Shown here one piece after another: positions 63,284 through 64,000 of a stretch of DNA of 64,000 bases. Position numbers and translations under genes: made by a program. Origin of the DNA: Cepaea nemoralis (taxonomy: Eukaryota > Mollusca > Gastropoda > Stylommatophora > Helicidae); the NCBI GenBank assembly GCA_014155875.1, contig JACEFZ010012615.1:62001-126000 (forward strand). The letters run 5' to 3'. Position 1 is the stretch's first letter, and each line of letters opens with the position of its first letter. The notes under the pieces were generated by a model that saw nothing but the letters and a program-made list of their open reading frames with translations, was not told where the DNA came from and searched no databases.

Positions 63284-63809
63284 AACATTCCACATCCAGC
63301 TAACCTTTCGAGGGGATGACGTAATGCAACGTCTACAAGACCGGCTCACTACAGCAGTAGGCCGAACATTCTGTGCTGCAACTCCAGTCATTAGGTATAG
63401 AACCACACCGATTCCCACACCAGCAGTAAAGAGCTTGTTCCTCTGTACGCCAAAAACAATTGTATTTACCAATTCACATGTAGGTGCGAAGCTCCTACAT
63501 AGGCAGAACAGAGCGGCAGCTGAACAAATGAGTGTCAGAACACATACCTCACTAGGTCTACAAGATACGACACACAGGCGATGCGAGCCTAATGGGGCCG
63601 ACACACCGGAAGCTTCCCGCTTCATCAATTGCTAGGAACATTCTCGAAAGCGGCCATGTGATTGACAGAGATATTGCCTTTCGCGTGTTGTTTAACACAC
63701 AAAATACTCGCTTGTTAAAGTTGCAGAAGCAATAATGATCAATCAACGCAAGCCAGACTTGTGCAAACAGAAAGACATGTTAGTCAGCTTAAAATTACCG
63801 TGGTAGACA
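63284..63809 (+). pseudogene. Penelope-like element, GIY-YIG endonuclease end
   Basis: The first frame (63324-63440) reads MQRLQDRLTTAVGRTFCAAT and PVIRYRTTPIPTPAVK, the linker before the endonuclease. A second frame carries SYIGRTERQLN and VSEHIPH, the GIY-YIG-type core with the conserved Arg, interrupted by stops. The end continues GHVIDRDIAFRVLFNTQNTR, VAEAIMINQRKPDLCK and MLVSLKLPW with a stop at 63809. Penelope-like elements are telomerase-related retroelements whose ORF is RT then GIY-YIG. The RT is not present; at its 5' side lies a mosaic SINE. At least two frameshifts make it non-functional. Confidence 0.8.
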
Positions 63810-63975
63810 ATTGACATTACTGTGCGAACATGTGTATATTTCAGCTTGAAGGATTTATCTAGTTAATTTATTTTATGTTGTGTGAATTCTGCAGTATGTG
63901 CCTGACGAGATGCAGCGAAATATGCCAGGCAATAAATTGTGCAATCTATTGTTTGTGTCTTCGTTATTTAAAAAA
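63810..63975 (+). mobile_element. Penelope-like 3' tail
   Basis: The 165 bp after the stop include TGTGCGAACATGTGTATATT, TTGTGTGAATTCTGCAGTAT, GTGCCTGACGAGATGCAGCG, AAATATGCCAGGCAATAAAT and TTGTTTGTGTCTTCGTTATT. Shorter copies lie at 13425-13592, 28135-28232 and 43640-43738. CTGACGAG...CGAAA recalls a hammerhead core, which is known in Penelope-like termini, but no complete fold is found here. Confidence 0.7.
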
Positions 63976-64000
63976 CCACCCTGTGTTTGTGGTTGCTCGC

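Noticed and set aside
63895..63935. Functional hammerhead in the Penelope-like tail (CTGACGAG...CGAAA)
   Set aside because: Stem II is only one or two pairs, no strand closes stem I, and the GAAA is not kept in the other three copies (CCAAA, CGAGG, CGACA).

Overview
This is an intergenic, repeat-saturated stretch of a eukaryotic nuclear genome. I see no prokaryotic gene organisation and no intact host gene. The relics point to an animal: Penelope-like, CR1/RTE/I-type LINE, mariner, hAT and Helitron remains, tRNA-headed SINEs, and a KHDRBS (Sam68/SLM)-like pseudogene. Kilobase-scale microsatellites and many SINE families sharing a tail block suggest a lophotrochozoan, most likely a mollusc. 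That placement is inference; no marker gene proves it.

Layout. 0-5.6 kb: a minus-strand Helitron-like element, a SINE, a 1.45-kb (TTC)n tract that is the 3' tail of a decayed minus-strand LINE, and an RNase H-bearing LINE 3' end. 5.6-15 kb: SINEs, AT/GT arrays, a mariner relic, LINE fragments, a 5'-truncated CR1-like LINE with an open RT C-terminal ORF (9.6-10.8 kb), a Penelope-like 3' tail and a long (ATC)n array. 15-19 kb: a KHDRBS-like processed pseudogene split by a decayed ORF1-only retroelement. 20-29 kb: decayed LINEs, trinucleotide arrays and two head-to-tail Helitron-like elements. 29.5-32 kb: an I-like LINE that kept endonuclease and RNase H but lost its RT core. 33-36.7 kb: a three-level nest, LINE containing SINE containing an array of 402-bp repeats. 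Every complete repeat carries a type-I hammerhead ribozyme motif. 37-48 kb: a TTAA-flanked MITE, two related hAT MITEs, SINEs and minisatellites. 48.4-51.5 kb: an RTE-like LINE broken by a hAT element and by an opposite-strand LINE, each with target-site duplications. 52-54 kb: an intact ORF1-only retroelement (488 aa) with an 11-bp duplication. 55.4-58.4 kb: a minisatellite split by a 2.4-kb TG...CA element with a 5-bp duplication. 58-64 kb: LINE/SINE debris, a 48-bp minisatellite, and the GIY-YIG end of a Penelope-like element.

The best candidates for a notable system are the retrozyme-like hammerhead array at 33685-36077 and the ORF1-only retroelement family (52068-53998 and 16547-18425). 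The window also holds Penelope-like, LINE and SINE sequence. The retrozymes and SINEs encode no protein of their own and must use enzymes supplied in trans. All family assignments come from reading translations and repeats by eye, without database search.
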